Below the pieces are notes generated by a model. The model had not been told where the DNA came from and searched no databases. It saw only the letters and a program-made list of their open reading frames with translations. The position numbers and the translations under genes were made by a program. Below are positions 16,716 to 26,097 of a stretch of DNA of 64,000 nucleotides, piece by piece (within the stretch, counting starts at the first letter, position 1; each line of letters begins with the position of its first letter). Source of the stretch: Mesorhizobium sp. WSM4306 (GTDB lineage: Bacteria > Pseudomonadota > Alphaproteobacteria > Rhizobiales > Rhizobiaceae); assembly GCF_007003975.1 (NCBI RefSeq), contig NZ_VFTC01000033.1:1-64000 (forward strand). Direction: 5' to 3'.

Positions 16716-19022
16716 CTATTCCAGCTCGATCGGTTTGGTGTTCCAGTCGGGCGGGGTCTGACCGAGAATGTTGCGAACGAAGAAGTCTAGGAGTTTGCGC
16801 TCGGTGTAGGTGCCTAGAGTATGGTGATTGGCACCAGGAACGTAGACCATGTCAAAATCTTTTCCTGCCTTGATGAGTCGATCGGCAAGCTGGAACGAGC
16901 AAAACGGATCGACATTATCATCCATTTCGCCGACCGCGATCATCAGCTTGCCCTGCAGCCTGTGAGCATTGTCAACGGCGGAGGATTGCGAATATTCAAT
17001 GCCGACCGGCCACCCCATCCAAAGTTCGTTCCACCAGGTCTTGTCTATCCTGTTGTCGAAGCAGCCGTTTTTGGCGACGGCGACCTTGTAGAAATCGGGG
17101 TGAAAGAGCAGCGCGCTGACTGCACTCTGGCCGCCGGCGGATGCGCCAAAAATGCCGACGTTGGATATGTCGTACCATGGATATTGCGCGGCCGCCGCCT
17201 TGTGCCACAGAATGCGATCGGGAAATCCTGCGTCCTTCAGATTCTTCCAAGCAACATCATGGAAGGCGCGGGAGCGGTTGTTGGTGCCCATGCCGTCGAT
17301 CTGAGCAACGACGAAGCCCAGCTGCGTGAGCGGCTCTGTCCACCGCGAGAAGGATTTTGGGACGAAGGAGCCGTGGGGTCCAGCATAGATATTCTCCACA
17401 ACCGGGTATTTCTTCGTCGGGTCGAAGTTGGCTGGCAGGTGGAGCACGCCCCAGATGTCAGTTTTGCCGTCGCGCCCCTTGGAATGGAAACTGAGCGGCG
17501 GCTGCCAGCCTGCGGCGACGAGCTCAGAAATGTCGGCCGTCTCGATCTGCTGGAGCTTGGCATTGTCGCTGGCGCGGTAGAGTGCCATGCGCGGGGGCAG
17601 ATCGATGCGTGACCAGAGATCGACATAATAGCGCCTGTCAGGCGAGAACTCGATATGGTGGTTGGCCGGTTCGGGCGTCAGTGCAGTCAGTCCCTTGCCG
17701 TCAAAGCCGATGCGGTAAGCATGGACCCAATAGGGGTCCTCCTGCGAGTTCATCCCGCTCGCCTCGAACCAGATCTGACGCTTGACCGGATCGACATGGT
17801 TGACCCTCCGGACGACCCACTCACCTCGCGTGATCTGGTTTTCGAGCGCGCCTGTCCGGCCGTTGAAAAGATACAAATGCTCATACCCGTCGCGCTCTGA
17901 TGCCCAGATGATCTCCTTCCCGTCATCGACATCGTAACGGAAGATTTTTCCGGCATCCTCCTGGCCATGCCCCAGCGGCAAATAATCAACGAATGTCTCG
18001 CTGGTCTCATCGATCAGGGAGCGCCCGCGGCCCGAGGCGGCGTCTACCTCGACCAGGCGATAAAGCTGATGCCCGCGCTGGTTATATTCGAAAGTGAAGC
18101 CGCGGCTGTCCGCCCACCACCGGAGAGGGGAAAGTTCGAAGACGTTCGAGAAGAGGGCACCGTCAATCACGATCTGGCGCCGGCCGGCAATGTCGAACAG
18201 GACTGGCTGGGGCAGCGGAAGGACATCGCCCGGCCTGGGATAGAATTTTGTTGAATATTCCCGCTCCAACTGGTCCGTCGAAGAATTGAGGTAGCGGACC
18301 TCTCGCCTATAGCCGGGGCGAACAAGGTAAGCGGCGAGGTGGCGCGAGTCCGGCGACCAGCTCAGCGTCGAAAAGACGTAGCAATTGCCTTCGGCTCCGT
18401 CCCGGCTCAGAGGAACATCCTGCAATCCGTCCTCGCTGCGCAGGAAAACGTTGCAGTTCTTGATATAGGCGATCCATTTGCCGTCGGGCGACGCGTTGCT
18501 CTTGTCGGGGTTGTTCTCCGCTGGCGGCGTGTAGCGGTGGCTGAGCTCCCTACGGTCCCCTTTCCTTGCATCGAATGTGGTGCTGGTACAGTCATAGCTT
18601 GCAAGGTCGCAGCTCCACCGGGTGTCTTCAATCTGGAAGTCGAGCCTGCGACCATCCTCACTCAGTTCGAAACGGTCGAACGGAAGATTGCCGGCTTGAT
18701 AGCTCTCATGGCTCACCTTGTTTAGCGCTGCCGCCAGACGCGCCTGATCGAAAGCGGGCCGCTTGAAACCCGTGGCAGCATCGACCTGCATGAACTGCTG
18801 CTCGCCGTGGCTAGTCCGGCGGTAGACGAAGGCTTCACCCCCGGTCAGCCAGAAAGGCATTTTGGGGACATTGACAGTGAGCCCGCCATATCGATCGTTG
18901 ATCGTAAGTGCGCGCTTGAAATCGGCCGGCGCTAGCGTCGGGTGTAAACTTTTCGAACCCTTGGCCAGCGTCTGAGTTGCCGATCGCCATGCGGCGCGCG
19001 TCAAAGCGCCGATCCTGGACAT
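16716..19022 (-). CDS. S9 family (prolyl oligopeptidase/DPP-IV type) peptidase
   Basis: A 768-residue serine peptidase with an N-terminal beta-propeller-like region (about residues 100-500) and a C-terminal alpha/beta hydrolase domain. The nucleophile motif is GASAGGQ near residue 624, the Asp is in GEMDDNVDP near 701 and the His in GANHHTLG near 729. Such enzymes cleave short peptides, often after proline. No clear signal peptide is visible, so it may be cytosolic. Upstream on the same strand are a textbook sigma-54 promoter and a NifA-type site, suggesting expression in nitrogen-fixing bacteroids. The leader would be about 375 bases, so a more upstream start in another frame was considered but not supported. 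Confidence 0.88.
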   Translation of the reverse strand: MSRIGALTRAAWRSATQTLAKGSKSLHPTLAPADFKRALTINDRYGGLTVNVPKMPFWLTGGEAFVYRRTSHGEQQFMQVDAATGFKRPAFDQARLAAALNKVSHESYQAGNLPFDRFELSEDGRRLDFQIEDTRWSCDLASYDCTSTTFDARKGDRRELSHRYTPPAENNPDKSNASPDGKWIAYIKNCNVFLRSEDGLQDVPLSRDGAEGNCYVFSTLSWSPDSRHLAAYLVRPGYRREVRYLNSSTDQLEREYSTKFYPRPGDVLPLPQPVLFDIAGRRQIVIDGALFSNVFELSPLRWWADSRGFTFEYNQRGHQLYRLVEVDAASGRGRSLIDETSETFVDYLPLGHGQEDAGKIFRYDVDDGKEIIWASERDGYEHLYLFNGRTGALENQITRGEWVVRRVNHVDPVKRQIWFEASGMNSQEDPYWVHAYRIGFDGKGLTALTPEPANHHIEFSPDRRYYVDLWSRIDLPPRMALYRASDNAKLQQIETADISELVAAGWQPPLSFHSKGRDGKTDIWGVLHLPANFDPTKKYPVVENIYAGPHGSFVPKSFSRWTEPLTQLGFVVAQIDGMGTNNRSRAFHDVAWKNLKDAGFPDRILWHKAAAAQYPWYDISNVGIFGASAGGQSAVSALLFHPDFYKVAVAKNGCFDNRIDKTWWNELWMGWPVGIEYSQSSAVDNAHRLQGKLMIAVGEMDDNVDPFCSFQLADRLIKAGKDFDMVYVPGANHHTLGTYTERKLLDFFVRNILGQTPPDWNTKPIELE

Positions 19023-19409
19023 ACCTGTTCACTTCTTTCGGTTTTCGGAATGCTAATTTTGAAGTTGGGTTCTCGTCGCCGGTCTGCAGCAGCGCCGAAG
19101 CGTCGCCTTGGAGGAGAGCCAGCACGCGGGTGCAGCCAGGCACGCGCAACAGGGGCGCTCCTTGGACATCCAGGCACTGGTTCGGGTGCCGATTGAAGAG
19201 TTGGCGTCCGCCGCCGAAACAACCAGGAAAGAGCGTCCATGCAGCCCTGACGCGACTATTTCCCCGCGAGTATGGCCGCTTGCTTTTCTGCATCATCTGA
19301 AAGGTCCTGCTCTAGTCGGGCCGGATGTCACCCCGGCAGAAATCATTGTGCTATTTCGACAATCTCCGAGCGATTGCCGCCGGCCCATGACGAGGTTTAC
19401 CGATAGGGC

Positions 19410-19424
19410 GCAATATGCGTGCCA
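19410..19424 (-). promoter_or_regulatory. sigma-54 (RpoN) -24/-12 promoter of the S9 peptidase gene
   Basis: On the minus strand the sequence is TGGCACG, four bases, TTGC: an exact match to the RpoN consensus with correct GG-N10-GC spacing. Transcription would start near 19398 and run toward the peptidase start at 19022. Confidence 0.8.
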
Positions 19425-19460
19425 AAGGAAAAGCGGTTTAAATACACGGCAATCCGCCTA

Positions 19461-19476
19461 TGTCGCATCCCCAACA
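19461..19476 (-). promoter_or_regulatory. NifA upstream activator site (TGT-N10-ACA)
   Basis: TGT at 19461-19463 and ACA at 19474-19476 with exactly ten bases between them. It lies about 45 bases upstream of the -24 element, closer than usual for NifA sites but compatible with activation. The motif is short and could occur by chance, so its value comes from the adjacent perfect -24/-12 promoter. Confidence 0.55.
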
Positions 19477-19556
19477 TCGTCGCACACCGGACAATGCCGG
19501 ACGAAATTGTCCCGGGGCGTCAAATTGGTTTGATGGTGACCCAAGGAGTTCTGGCT

Positions 19557-19900
19557 TTATCTGAGGCGTTCGGCCTTTTTCGAAAGCCGGACTCTTCGCG
19601 CGTTTCCGACGGCCCGAAGCGCCTGATCAAAGCTGACGGCATTCCCGGGTCTTGGCCTTGCCACAGCAGCACCTGCTGCATCAATTCCGACGGACGCTGT
19701 AGAACACCTGCAACACACGGCCCGCAGCAATTTCTCCGGCGCAACGCTGGGGCGACCGCCTTTGGCACTGCAGGCGTACATGCCGGAAAGGATGCCGTCT
19801 AGCCGCACCAGCGCTCCATTGATCATCAGCCGGTGCGGGCACCAGGATGACCGGCTGGAACGAAATCTTCCAACCGCTTCATCGTGAACAGCTGCTCCAT
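19557..19900 (-). pseudogene. IS5-family transposase remnant
   Basis: From an ATG at 19900 the minus strand reads MEQLFTMKRLEDFVPAGHPG and then breaks. A second frame continues with VRLDGILSGMY and GGRPSVAPEKLLRA, which are recognisable pieces of the N-terminal DUF772-like part of IS5-family transposases. Frameshifts and the lack of the rest of the gene show it is dead. It sits between the peptidase promoter region and the gibberellin remnants, marking past rearrangement. Confidence 0.75.
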
Positions 19901-20007
19901 GAACACATCGCTCCCGTCAATCGAGCCGTCTCGCCAGGGGGATCAATAGTCTGTCTTTGGCGTAGGTATTTCAGCAGCCTGCTGTTAGCGTGCGGACGAC
20001 GCCGACA

Positions 20008-21052
20008 TCAACCGGCGGACAAATGCGACGAGGGCAACAAGCGCGCCTGACGCAACGCCGCCAGATCAGCCGAGCCCGTGCAGAAGCAGGCGACGGCCAA
20101 CTGGCGGATGACGATCTCGAAATGCGCGACAACGGCCCCGGTGGACACTGTCGCCGCGCCCAGCACGCTGGCCGCCTGCCCGGCGATGTCCGCGCCCAGG
20201 CGGATGGCCTTGGCCACGTCGACGCCATCGCGGATCCCGCCCGACGCGATCAGCTTCACCGTTGGCAGCGCCCGACGCACCGCCTGCACGCTGGTCAGGG
20301 TGGAATCCCCCAATCGGCGAATGACATCGCCACTGCACGGTCGGCGGCATTGCGGGCGCGCTCGCCCTCCACTGCGGCCCAACTGGTGCCGCCGGCGCCG
20401 GCGACATCGATTACCGCCACGCCCGCCTCGACGAGCGCACAGGCACCGAGGCGGACAGGCCCGCCCCCACTTCCTTGGCCACCATCGGCACGCCCACGAT
20501 GCGCGCGGCGCCAGCGATCAGCGCCAGGACGCCGCGCCAGTTCGCGGTCGCCCTCCGGCTGTACCGCTTCCTGCAGCGGATTGAGATGGACGATGAGCCC
20601 ATCGGCCTCCAGCGCGTCCACCGCGCGACGCGCCAGGTCCAGGCCGTCGGCCTCCCGCAGTTGCGCGGCGCCGATATTGGCCAGCAAGGGAATGTCTGGC
20701 GCCAGGCGGCGCAGCGCGCGCGTTAGCCCCTGGGAGTTGCGGGATTGCAGGCTCACACGCTGCGAACCGCACATGGCGATCCCCAAGGCTTGCGCTGCCT
20801 CGCTCAAATGCCGGTTGATGGCCTCGGCCCGTGGCATGCCGCCGGCCATAGAGCTGATCAGCAGCGGCGCGCGCATAGCCTTGCCCAGCAGCGAGGCGCG
20901 CAGGTCGATCTGCGTCAGGTCCAACTCGGGCAGTGCGCAGTGTTCGAGATGGATGTACTCCCAGCCAGCGGCCACCGTGGCCGGCGCCGTTCGCCGATCC
21001 AGCACGATGTCCAGATGTTCGTCCTTCCCCGGCTCAGGGCGGTGTCGCTCAT
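20008..21052 (-). pseudogene. idi: type 2 isopentenyl diphosphate isomerase (idi/fni), frameshifted
   Basis: Pieces of an FMN-dependent type 2 IPP isomerase are spread over all three minus frames: start MSDTALSR at 21052, then KDEHLDIVLDRR, APLLISSMAGGMPRAE, MCGSQRVSLQS, AARIVGVPMVAKEVGAGLSA, VIDVAGAGGTSWAAVEGERA and LIASGGIRDGVDVAKAIRLG. At least four frameshifts (near 21030, 20560, 20440 and 20305) prevent a functional product. In bacterial gibberellin operons idi follows ks; it is dispensable and often lost in rhizobia that have another route to prenyl precursors. Here decay is advanced but the full length remains. Confidence 0.88.
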
Positions 21053-22034
21053 GCTCGCTCCATCCGTAGCAGCGGGCGACGGCGTTGCGTCGGATCGAAC
21101 CGACGGCAGCGCGCCCAAGCCGCCGCCTCCGGCGCGTCCAGGCCGACGCACGCTGGCCTCCCCCTGCAGCGTCGCTGCGATAGCGGCTGGTCGAAGTCTG
21201 GTAGTACTGCGCGCGGATCGCCGCCATCGCCTCGATCAACGGTCCCCACGGCGCGGGAAAGCATTCTTCCGCCATCACCCGGTGCAGCATGCGCGTATGG
21301 CCGGCCAACTCGTCGTTGAGGAACTCAACCACAGGCATAGCCGGATAGCGCTGCAGAAGCAGGATCGCCGCGTTATCGCCGGCCGACCTGTCCTTGTCGC
21401 GTCCATGCAGATCGTTCTGCAGGCGCCCTATCACTGAGATGAGCCGCAGGACCTGGCGAAACGCTGGACGCGCGCGCAAGGTCGCCATGTCCAGCCCCCA
21501 CAGCAGCGACAGGCAACAGAACACGGTCCCGTAAGCGATCGAATCGATGCCGTTGTGCAGGTACTCGGCGTAAGACCAGCGTCGCGCCCCTGCCGCCTGC
21601 GCGTGTCCGGCGCGCAGCGCCGCGCAGTAGCACCGGGTATAGTCGAGAAGCCGAGCATAGTCGTGACGATCGTAAGCGAGCGCAGCCAGCGAAGCGCGCA
21701 GCTGAGCGCAGCCCTCGAATCCGGAGAGCACGCACGGTACGCCGTGCCCCAGCGCCTGCTCCAGGGCGGCGAGCTGCTCCGGCGCGATCAGGCCAACGTC
21801 GTTGCAATCGTCTAGCCAGAACAGCAGCGCCAGTTCGCGATAGAACGCCACGATCAGCGTTTCGTCCTGCGGATCGCGGCCGGTGCGGGCGCTGGTGTCG
21901 CGCAGGCTCGGGTGAATGCGTTGCAGGATATACTGGCCGCCCCTTACCGCTTCCTCAGCATGCTCATCCGCGAAACCGGTCAGGGCACGCCCCCACTCAA
22001 GCACCTGCTGCAGCGCGCGTTCGGTCTGGATCAT
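21049..22034 (-). pseudogene. ks: ent-kaurene synthase (ks), C-terminal frameshift
   Basis: The class I diterpene cyclase converting ent-copalyl diphosphate to ent-kaurene. It starts MIQTERALQQVLEWGRAL at 22034, an ATGA overlap with the cps stop. The metal-binding Asp-rich motif LDDCND is near residue 75 and the NSE-type NDLHGRDKD near residue 207. Near 21170 the frame shifts: the continuation that ends at 21049 in ATGA overlap with idi is in another frame, while the original frame runs on into idi sequence. The catalytic core is intact, so a protein with an abnormal tail could still be made, but with cps deleted it would lack substrate. Confidence 0.85.
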
Positions 22035-22108
22035 GGCGCCGCCCCTGCTCCCTCGGCTACGACGCGCCGCCCACAACGAAGCGCCAGCCACAACCCGGCG
22101 AGACCGCA
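22031..22108 (-). pseudogene. cps: 3' stub of ent-copalyl diphosphate synthase (cps)
   Basis: The last 25 or so codons (LAGLWLALRCGRRVVAEGAG then stop at 22031) match the remembered C-terminus of rhizobial CPS and keep the ATGA junction with ks. Upstream of 22108 the sequence no longer resembles CPS, so almost the entire gene, and the rest of the gibberellin operon that should precede it, is deleted from this locus. Confidence 0.7.
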
Positions 22109-22936
22109 TCTCCGCGCCATAACGGCGATCGCGAAGTTATCGATCCGATTGCCAGTTGCTGATGCAAGCTCTTGTGAACGGCCGTTAGGACCGGCCCGCA
22201 GCCTCGCCGGCAGTATCGAGCAATCCGCTTGCGCCGGCTCGCCATAGCAGGCGAGGACGGCAAGGTCGCCGGCGGCAAACGCACGCGAGCACATTGCAAG
22301 CGACATCCGCGAACGCGGCGCCGACTGGTCAGCCTCCGCCTCGGTGCCCGCATATGTCCGCGAGTCGAGCAGCGCCTTCGCCACGAAATGAGCAGAACGC
22401 CTTACGAGCATCGACCGCCGGCTGCTGCGCATGCGCGATGATGAGGCATGGTCTCGCAGCGGACCCGTTCCGACAGATGCTGCACCAGGGACGAGGCGAC
22501 CTTATCCAACAAGGCACCACTTGCGCTGTTTGTGGAGACGAGCGTCGGCTGCATCCATGCGGCTGCTTGAGTGGTGAAGACTCTGAACGACGGTTCCTAC
22601 GGCGCTGCCGGCGCAATCGGCTGCTTGGGGGACGCGTGACGCAGTCAAAGCTCCCCTTGCCAAGCACGGAGCAGGCGAGTGAGAGAGCAGATGAATAGGC
22701 GTGTCGCCAATATTTTTGCATTGCTCTAATCGATTATAGTTGTGAGGAGCAATTTGAGACCATTTACTTGCGGCTCAAGTCACCCATAAAAGAAGGCAAG
22801 CACCGATTCGGTAGCTTATCCCCTGTCTTTCGCGTACTCGCGGCCGTGGCGCCGGGTGAACGATTGAAGACCGCCGGTCTCACTCGCAGGTGGGCGCCAG
22901 GGCGTGGGGCGGTTGGCAAGCCACAGGAGTAGGACA
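22109..22936. other. unassigned region upstream of the ubiquitin-like operon
   Basis: No recognised gene. Minus-strand frames at 22110-22720 are open but look like non-coding high-GC sequence and carry no family signature. The junction near 22108 marks the cps deletion. The last 200 bases should contain the promoter of the plus-strand operon starting at 22937; the local AT-rich stretch near 22715-22760 is the best candidate, but no consensus pair with correct spacing was found. Confidence 0.4.
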
Positions 22937-23233
22937 ATGTCGAAGGATTCGGGTAAGGGCGATAATCACGGCGGCGGACCGGGCAAGATCGAGATCACGG
23001 TGGTGGTGAACGGCCAGCCCACGCAGGTCGAAGCCAATCCCAACCAGCCGCTTCACGTCATTCGTACCAAAGCCCTTGAGAACACGCAGAATGTCGCCCA
23101 ACCAGCCGAGAATTGGGAATTCAAGGATGAGGCCGGCAACTTGCTCGATGTCGACAAGAAGCTTGGCGACTTCGGTTTCCCGAATACTGTGACCCTGTTC
23201 CTCAGCCTGAAGGCGGGCGTCGCAGGTGCCTAA
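22937..23233 (+). CDS. ubiquitin-like protein, multi-ubiquitin (Multi_ubiq) family, single domain
   Basis: A 98-residue protein. A Gly/Lys-rich N-terminus is followed by one beta-grasp domain (IEITVVVNGQPTQVEANP, LHVIRTKALENTQNV, WEFKDEAGNLLDVDKKLGD, NTVTLFLSLKAG). It ends AGVAGA, so the last Gly is followed by one Ala. A ubiquitin-like modifier must usually end in Gly, so the JAMM protease two genes downstream could remove the terminal Ala. The start at 22937 is chosen for the AGGAG site seven bases upstream. It is the first gene of a four-gene operon whose reading frames overlap. Family members with several tandem ubiquitin domains exist; this one has one. Confidence 0.85.
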   Translation: MSKDSGKGDNHGGGPGKIEITVVVNGQPTQVEANPNQPLHVIRTKALENTQNVAQPAENWEFKDEAGNLLDVDKKLGDFGFPNTVTLFLSLKAGVAGA

Positions 23234-23843
23234 ACACCAAAGTGTGGATCCGGAGGTCTCCCGAGCGAAGTTTGATCGGGAGATCGGCCGGTTCCGGCCA
23301 TATGCTGATGTCTATCGGGCTCAGGGCTGCTTCTTGATCGAGGCGACCTTTCCGCGCGCTTTCTTCATTTTCGCCAGCCCCAAGTTAAAGCCACGGGTGG
23401 TCAGCGCAGCGAGCGAGGTCGACTTCACCGACTACGACTTAAGACCACCGTCCGTGGTCTTCGTCGATCCGTTTACGCGTCATCCGATTGCCCGGAAAGA
23501 TCTATACCTGAAAATGCTTAGACGTCCGCCGCTGCCCGGAACGCCGCCGGAGATGATAGGAGCTCTCATCCAGCAGAACGCCGTGCCGCTGACGGACTTC
23601 ATCCAGGCCAACAGTCCCGAGGACGAACCATTCCTGTGCATGGCGGGCGTCCGGGAATACCACGACAATCCAGCCCATTCAGGTGATCCATGGCTGCTTC
23701 ATCGGGGTTCTGGCGAAGGCTGTTTGGCCTTCATCCTGGACAAGATCATCAAGTACGGAATCGTTCCTATAGAGCAGTTGCAGATTCAACTCCAACCGAC
23801 AATCGTAGGAATGGTGGTATCCCCTCAGGCGATACAAGAATGA
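23226..23843 (+). CDS. CEHH-type predicted metal-binding / E2-like partner protein
   Basis: A 205-residue protein with a GTG start overlapping the end of the ubiquitin-like gene. The C-terminal half contains Cys, Glu, His, His in the spacing C-M-A-G-V-R-E-Y-H-D-N-P-A-H (about residues 138-151), then SGDPWLLHR. This matches the Metal_CEHH family known from bacterial ubiquitin-like operons. The N-terminal half (DYDLRPPSVVFVDPFTRHPI) has a pattern reminiscent of an E2 or RWD-like fold, but no canonical E2 catalytic Cys was identified. It may be the conjugation-step protein or a substrate adaptor; that role is inference. Confidence 0.75.
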   Translation: MPKHQSVDPEVSRAKFDREIGRFRPYADVYRAQGCFLIEATFPRAFFIFASPKLKPRVVSAASEVDFTDYDLRPPSVVFVDPFTRHPIARKDLYLKMLRRPPLPGTPPEMIGALIQQNAVPLTDFIQANSPEDEPFLCMAGVREYHDNPAHSGDPWLLHRGSGEGCLAFILDKIIKYGIVPIEQLQIQLQPTIVGMVVSPQAIQE

Positions 23844-24328
23844 CTGGTTTGAGAGATGTAACGATCGTGACTCTCCCGCGCGGCTGCATCTCGACCACGC
23901 ATGGGCATCTGCGCTCAGTTGGTCGCGAGGGCAATGAGGGGATGGCGCTCTGGGTCGGCGTTCAGCAAGAGCGGCACTTTGCCGTAACAGAGACGGTTAT
24001 CCCGGCGCAGCGTCACATTCGGACAAACGATGGCGTTTGCGTGATCGTTGCGGCCGAAGAACTGCACCGGCTCAATGTCTGGCTCTACAAAAGCGGCCTG
24101 AAACTCTTGGCCCAGATTCACAGCCATCCGGGCCGCGCCTACCATTCGACGACGGACGACGCTTATGCGGTTGCTACCACGGTTGGGTGTCTGTCGCTGG
24201 TAGTGCCGAATTTCGCCCGCGAGCCTTTCGATTTTGCTCGGGTCGCCGCCTATCGGCTTGACGAAAAGGCCAAATGGAATGCGCTCCCTCCCGCGGCACT
24301 GTCGCGAATGATCATGATATCGAGTTGA
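23840..24328 (+). CDS. JAB/MPN (JAMM) deubiquitinase-like metalloprotease
   Basis: A 162-residue Prok-JAB protein starting MTGLRDVTIVTLPRG in ATGA overlap with the preceding gene. The zinc site is visible as a Glu in GNEGMALWVG (about residue 35) and the motif HSHPGRAYHSTTD (from residue 93; His, His, Ser, Asp). JAMM enzymes process ubiquitin-like precursors and remove the modifier from targets. The product ends three bases before the E1 gene. The longer upstream frame is ignored because it overlaps the CEHH gene fully. Confidence 0.85.
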   Translation: MTGLRDVTIVTLPRGCISTTHGHLRSVGREGNEGMALWVGVQQERHFAVTETVIPAQRHIRTNDGVCVIVAAEELHRLNVWLYKSGLKLLAQIHSHPGRAYHSTTDDAYAVATTVGCLSLVVPNFAREPFDFARVAAYRLDEKAKWNALPPAALSRMIMISS

Positions 24329-24331
24329 ACA

Positions 24332-25891
24332 ATGGCATTCGCTAACTTCATCGATCGCGCCGCCACGGCGGCATCTCAGGTCCTGGCCGATTTTCATCTG
24401 GGAGACTTCAAAGCAGCTCTTGAAAAGCAGGTCGTGGCAGTCGCCTTCGACCATCAGGCCGCTTCCTGCGCCGAAGGCCAGGCGACACTAGATCTTGCGG
24501 TGAGATTGCTCGCTAGGCTCTACCCGGTTCTGGCGATACTCCCGCTGGACAGCGCGGCGAGCTCTCAAGCCCAAGCGCTGGAGCGCTTGGCAAAGTCGAT
24601 CAATCCAAAAGTCGGCATCCGGCGTTCCGGCAAGTCTGCCACCGTCTGCGTCGTTGCAGGGGTAACGCGCCCATCACTCCGGTGCCCGATCTTTTTCGTG
24701 GGATCGGACGGTTGGGCGGCAAAGCTGTCGCGTACGGACCCGGTGGGCTCTGGCCCAAGTCTGCTGCCTTATGGAGCTGGCGCCGCCAGTTGCTTCGGCG
24801 CCGCCAACGTCTTTCGAACTATCTTCGCTGCCCAGTTGACCGGCGCCGAGTTGGACGAAACCATCGACCTCTCGCTATGCAGCTACGACAAGACCAAAGC
24901 CGGAGAGCCTGGCCCGATCGACTTCCCAGTCGACCTTGGCGAAACCCACCTCGTTGGGCTCGGTGCGATAGGCCATGGCTCGCTTTGGGCGCTAGCGAGA
25001 CAACCCGATCTCAAAGGTCGTCTGCATGTAATCGATCACGAAGCGATCGAACTCTCAAACCTGCAGCGCTACGCATTGGCTGGCCAGGCGGAGATTGGTA
25101 TGTCCAAAGCGGTTCTTGCAGCCACCGCCCTTAGATCGACTGCCCTTGAGGTCGAGGCGCACCCTCTGACGTGGGCAGAATATGTTGCGCGCCGGGGCAA
25201 TTGGGTCTTCGACCAAGTGGGTGTGGCGCTTGACACCGCCGCCGACCGTCTGGCTGTCCAAGGTGCACTGCCGCGATGGATCGCAAACGCTTGGACGCAG
25301 GAGCACGATCTCGGTATCTCCCGGCATGGTTTCGATGACGGCCAGGCTTGCCTTTGTTGCATGTACCTGCCATCCGGAAAATCCAAGGACGAGCACCAGC
25401 TGATTGCCGAGGAACTCGGAATACCGGAAGCACACGAGCAGGTGAAAACGCTCCTGCAGACCAATGCCGGAGTTCCCAACGACTTTGTAGTTCGCGTGGC
25501 TACAGCGATGGCTGTGCCGTTTGAACCGCTAGCCCCGTTTGTCGGCCAGCCCCTGCGCTCCTTTTATCAGCAGGCTATCTGCGGCGGTCTGGTGTTCCAG
25601 CTTAGCGAAGGAAGTCGCCGCGTTCGAACTGTGGTTCCGATGGCCTTTCAGTCGGTGCTTGCCGGGATTATGCTTGCCGCGGATTTGGTCAAACATAGTG
25701 CGGGGTTTCCCATGAGCCCGACGACGAGCACTCGGGTGAATCTTCTGCGCCCCCTTGGCTCTCACTTGCACGATCCGAAGGCCAAGGACTCCAGCGGCCG
25801 CTGCATCTGTAGCGACGACGATTTCATTGCCGCTTACAGGCGCAAATACGGCGAGCGCGTTGATCAGGTAAGCGATGTCTCGGCCGCCTAA
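24332..25891 (+). CDS. E1-like (ThiF/HesA family) ubiquitin-like activating enzyme
   Basis: A 519-residue enzyme. An N-terminal helical E1-N-type region (about 1-200) precedes the adenylation domain: nucleotide loop LVGLGAIGHG near residue 209, then IDHEAIELSNLQRYAL and MSKAVLAATALR with the Arg finger. A Cys cluster CLCCMY near residue 340 and a second CICSD near residue 491 could form a zinc site and/or supply the thioester Cys. E1 enzymes adenylate the C-terminal Gly of the modifier and pass it on as a thioester. This is the last gene of the operon. Confidence 0.86.
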   Translation: MAFANFIDRAATAASQVLADFHLGDFKAALEKQVVAVAFDHQAASCAEGQATLDLAVRLLARLYPVLAILPLDSAASSQAQALERLAKSINPKVGIRRSGKSATVCVVAGVTRPSLRCPIFFVGSDGWAAKLSRTDPVGSGPSLLPYGAGAASCFGAANVFRTIFAAQLTGAELDETIDLSLCSYDKTKAGEPGPIDFPVDLGETHLVGLGAIGHGSLWALARQPDLKGRLHVIDHEAIELSNLQRYALAGQAEIGMSKAVLAATALRSTALEVEAHPLTWAEYVARRGNWVFDQVGVALDTAADRLAVQGALPRWIANAWTQEHDLGISRHGFDDGQACLCCMYLPSGKSKDEHQLIAEELGIPEAHEQVKTLLQTNAGVPNDFVVRVATAMAVPFEPLAPFVGQPLRSFYQQAICGGLVFQLSEGSRRVRTVVPMAFQSVLAGIMLAADLVKHSAGFPMSPTTSTRVNLLRPLGSHLHDPKAKDSSGRCICSDDDFIAAYRRKYGERVDQVSDVSAA

Positions 25892-26097
25892 ACAGACGCG
25901 CACCTCTCCGTAGACGCAGGGGGCGCGGCTTGTGGGCGTGACCATGGGCGCCATTATCACACGCTTGGCCCGCTCCTTTGCCGGCCTATCGTCCTCCGCG
26001 CATGATCCCTGTTGCCGACGTGATGATCCAGCACCAGCCGCCATGGCACCAGAGGCTGGTCAAACCTCCGTTGTTGGCCGATTTGGACAGTGCTGCA
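25892..26097. other. convergent intergenic spacer
   Basis: About 200 bases between the tail-to-tail ends of the E1-like gene and the subtilase gene. No gene and no strong T-tailed hairpin were recognised. Confidence 0.5.

Noticed and set aside
19001..19296. possible ricin-lectin-like or signal-bearing N-terminal extension of the S9 peptidase (NQCLDVQG in another frame)
   Set aside because: It would need a frameshift and the eight-residue match is too short; the ATG at 19022 gives a normal-length S9 peptidase.
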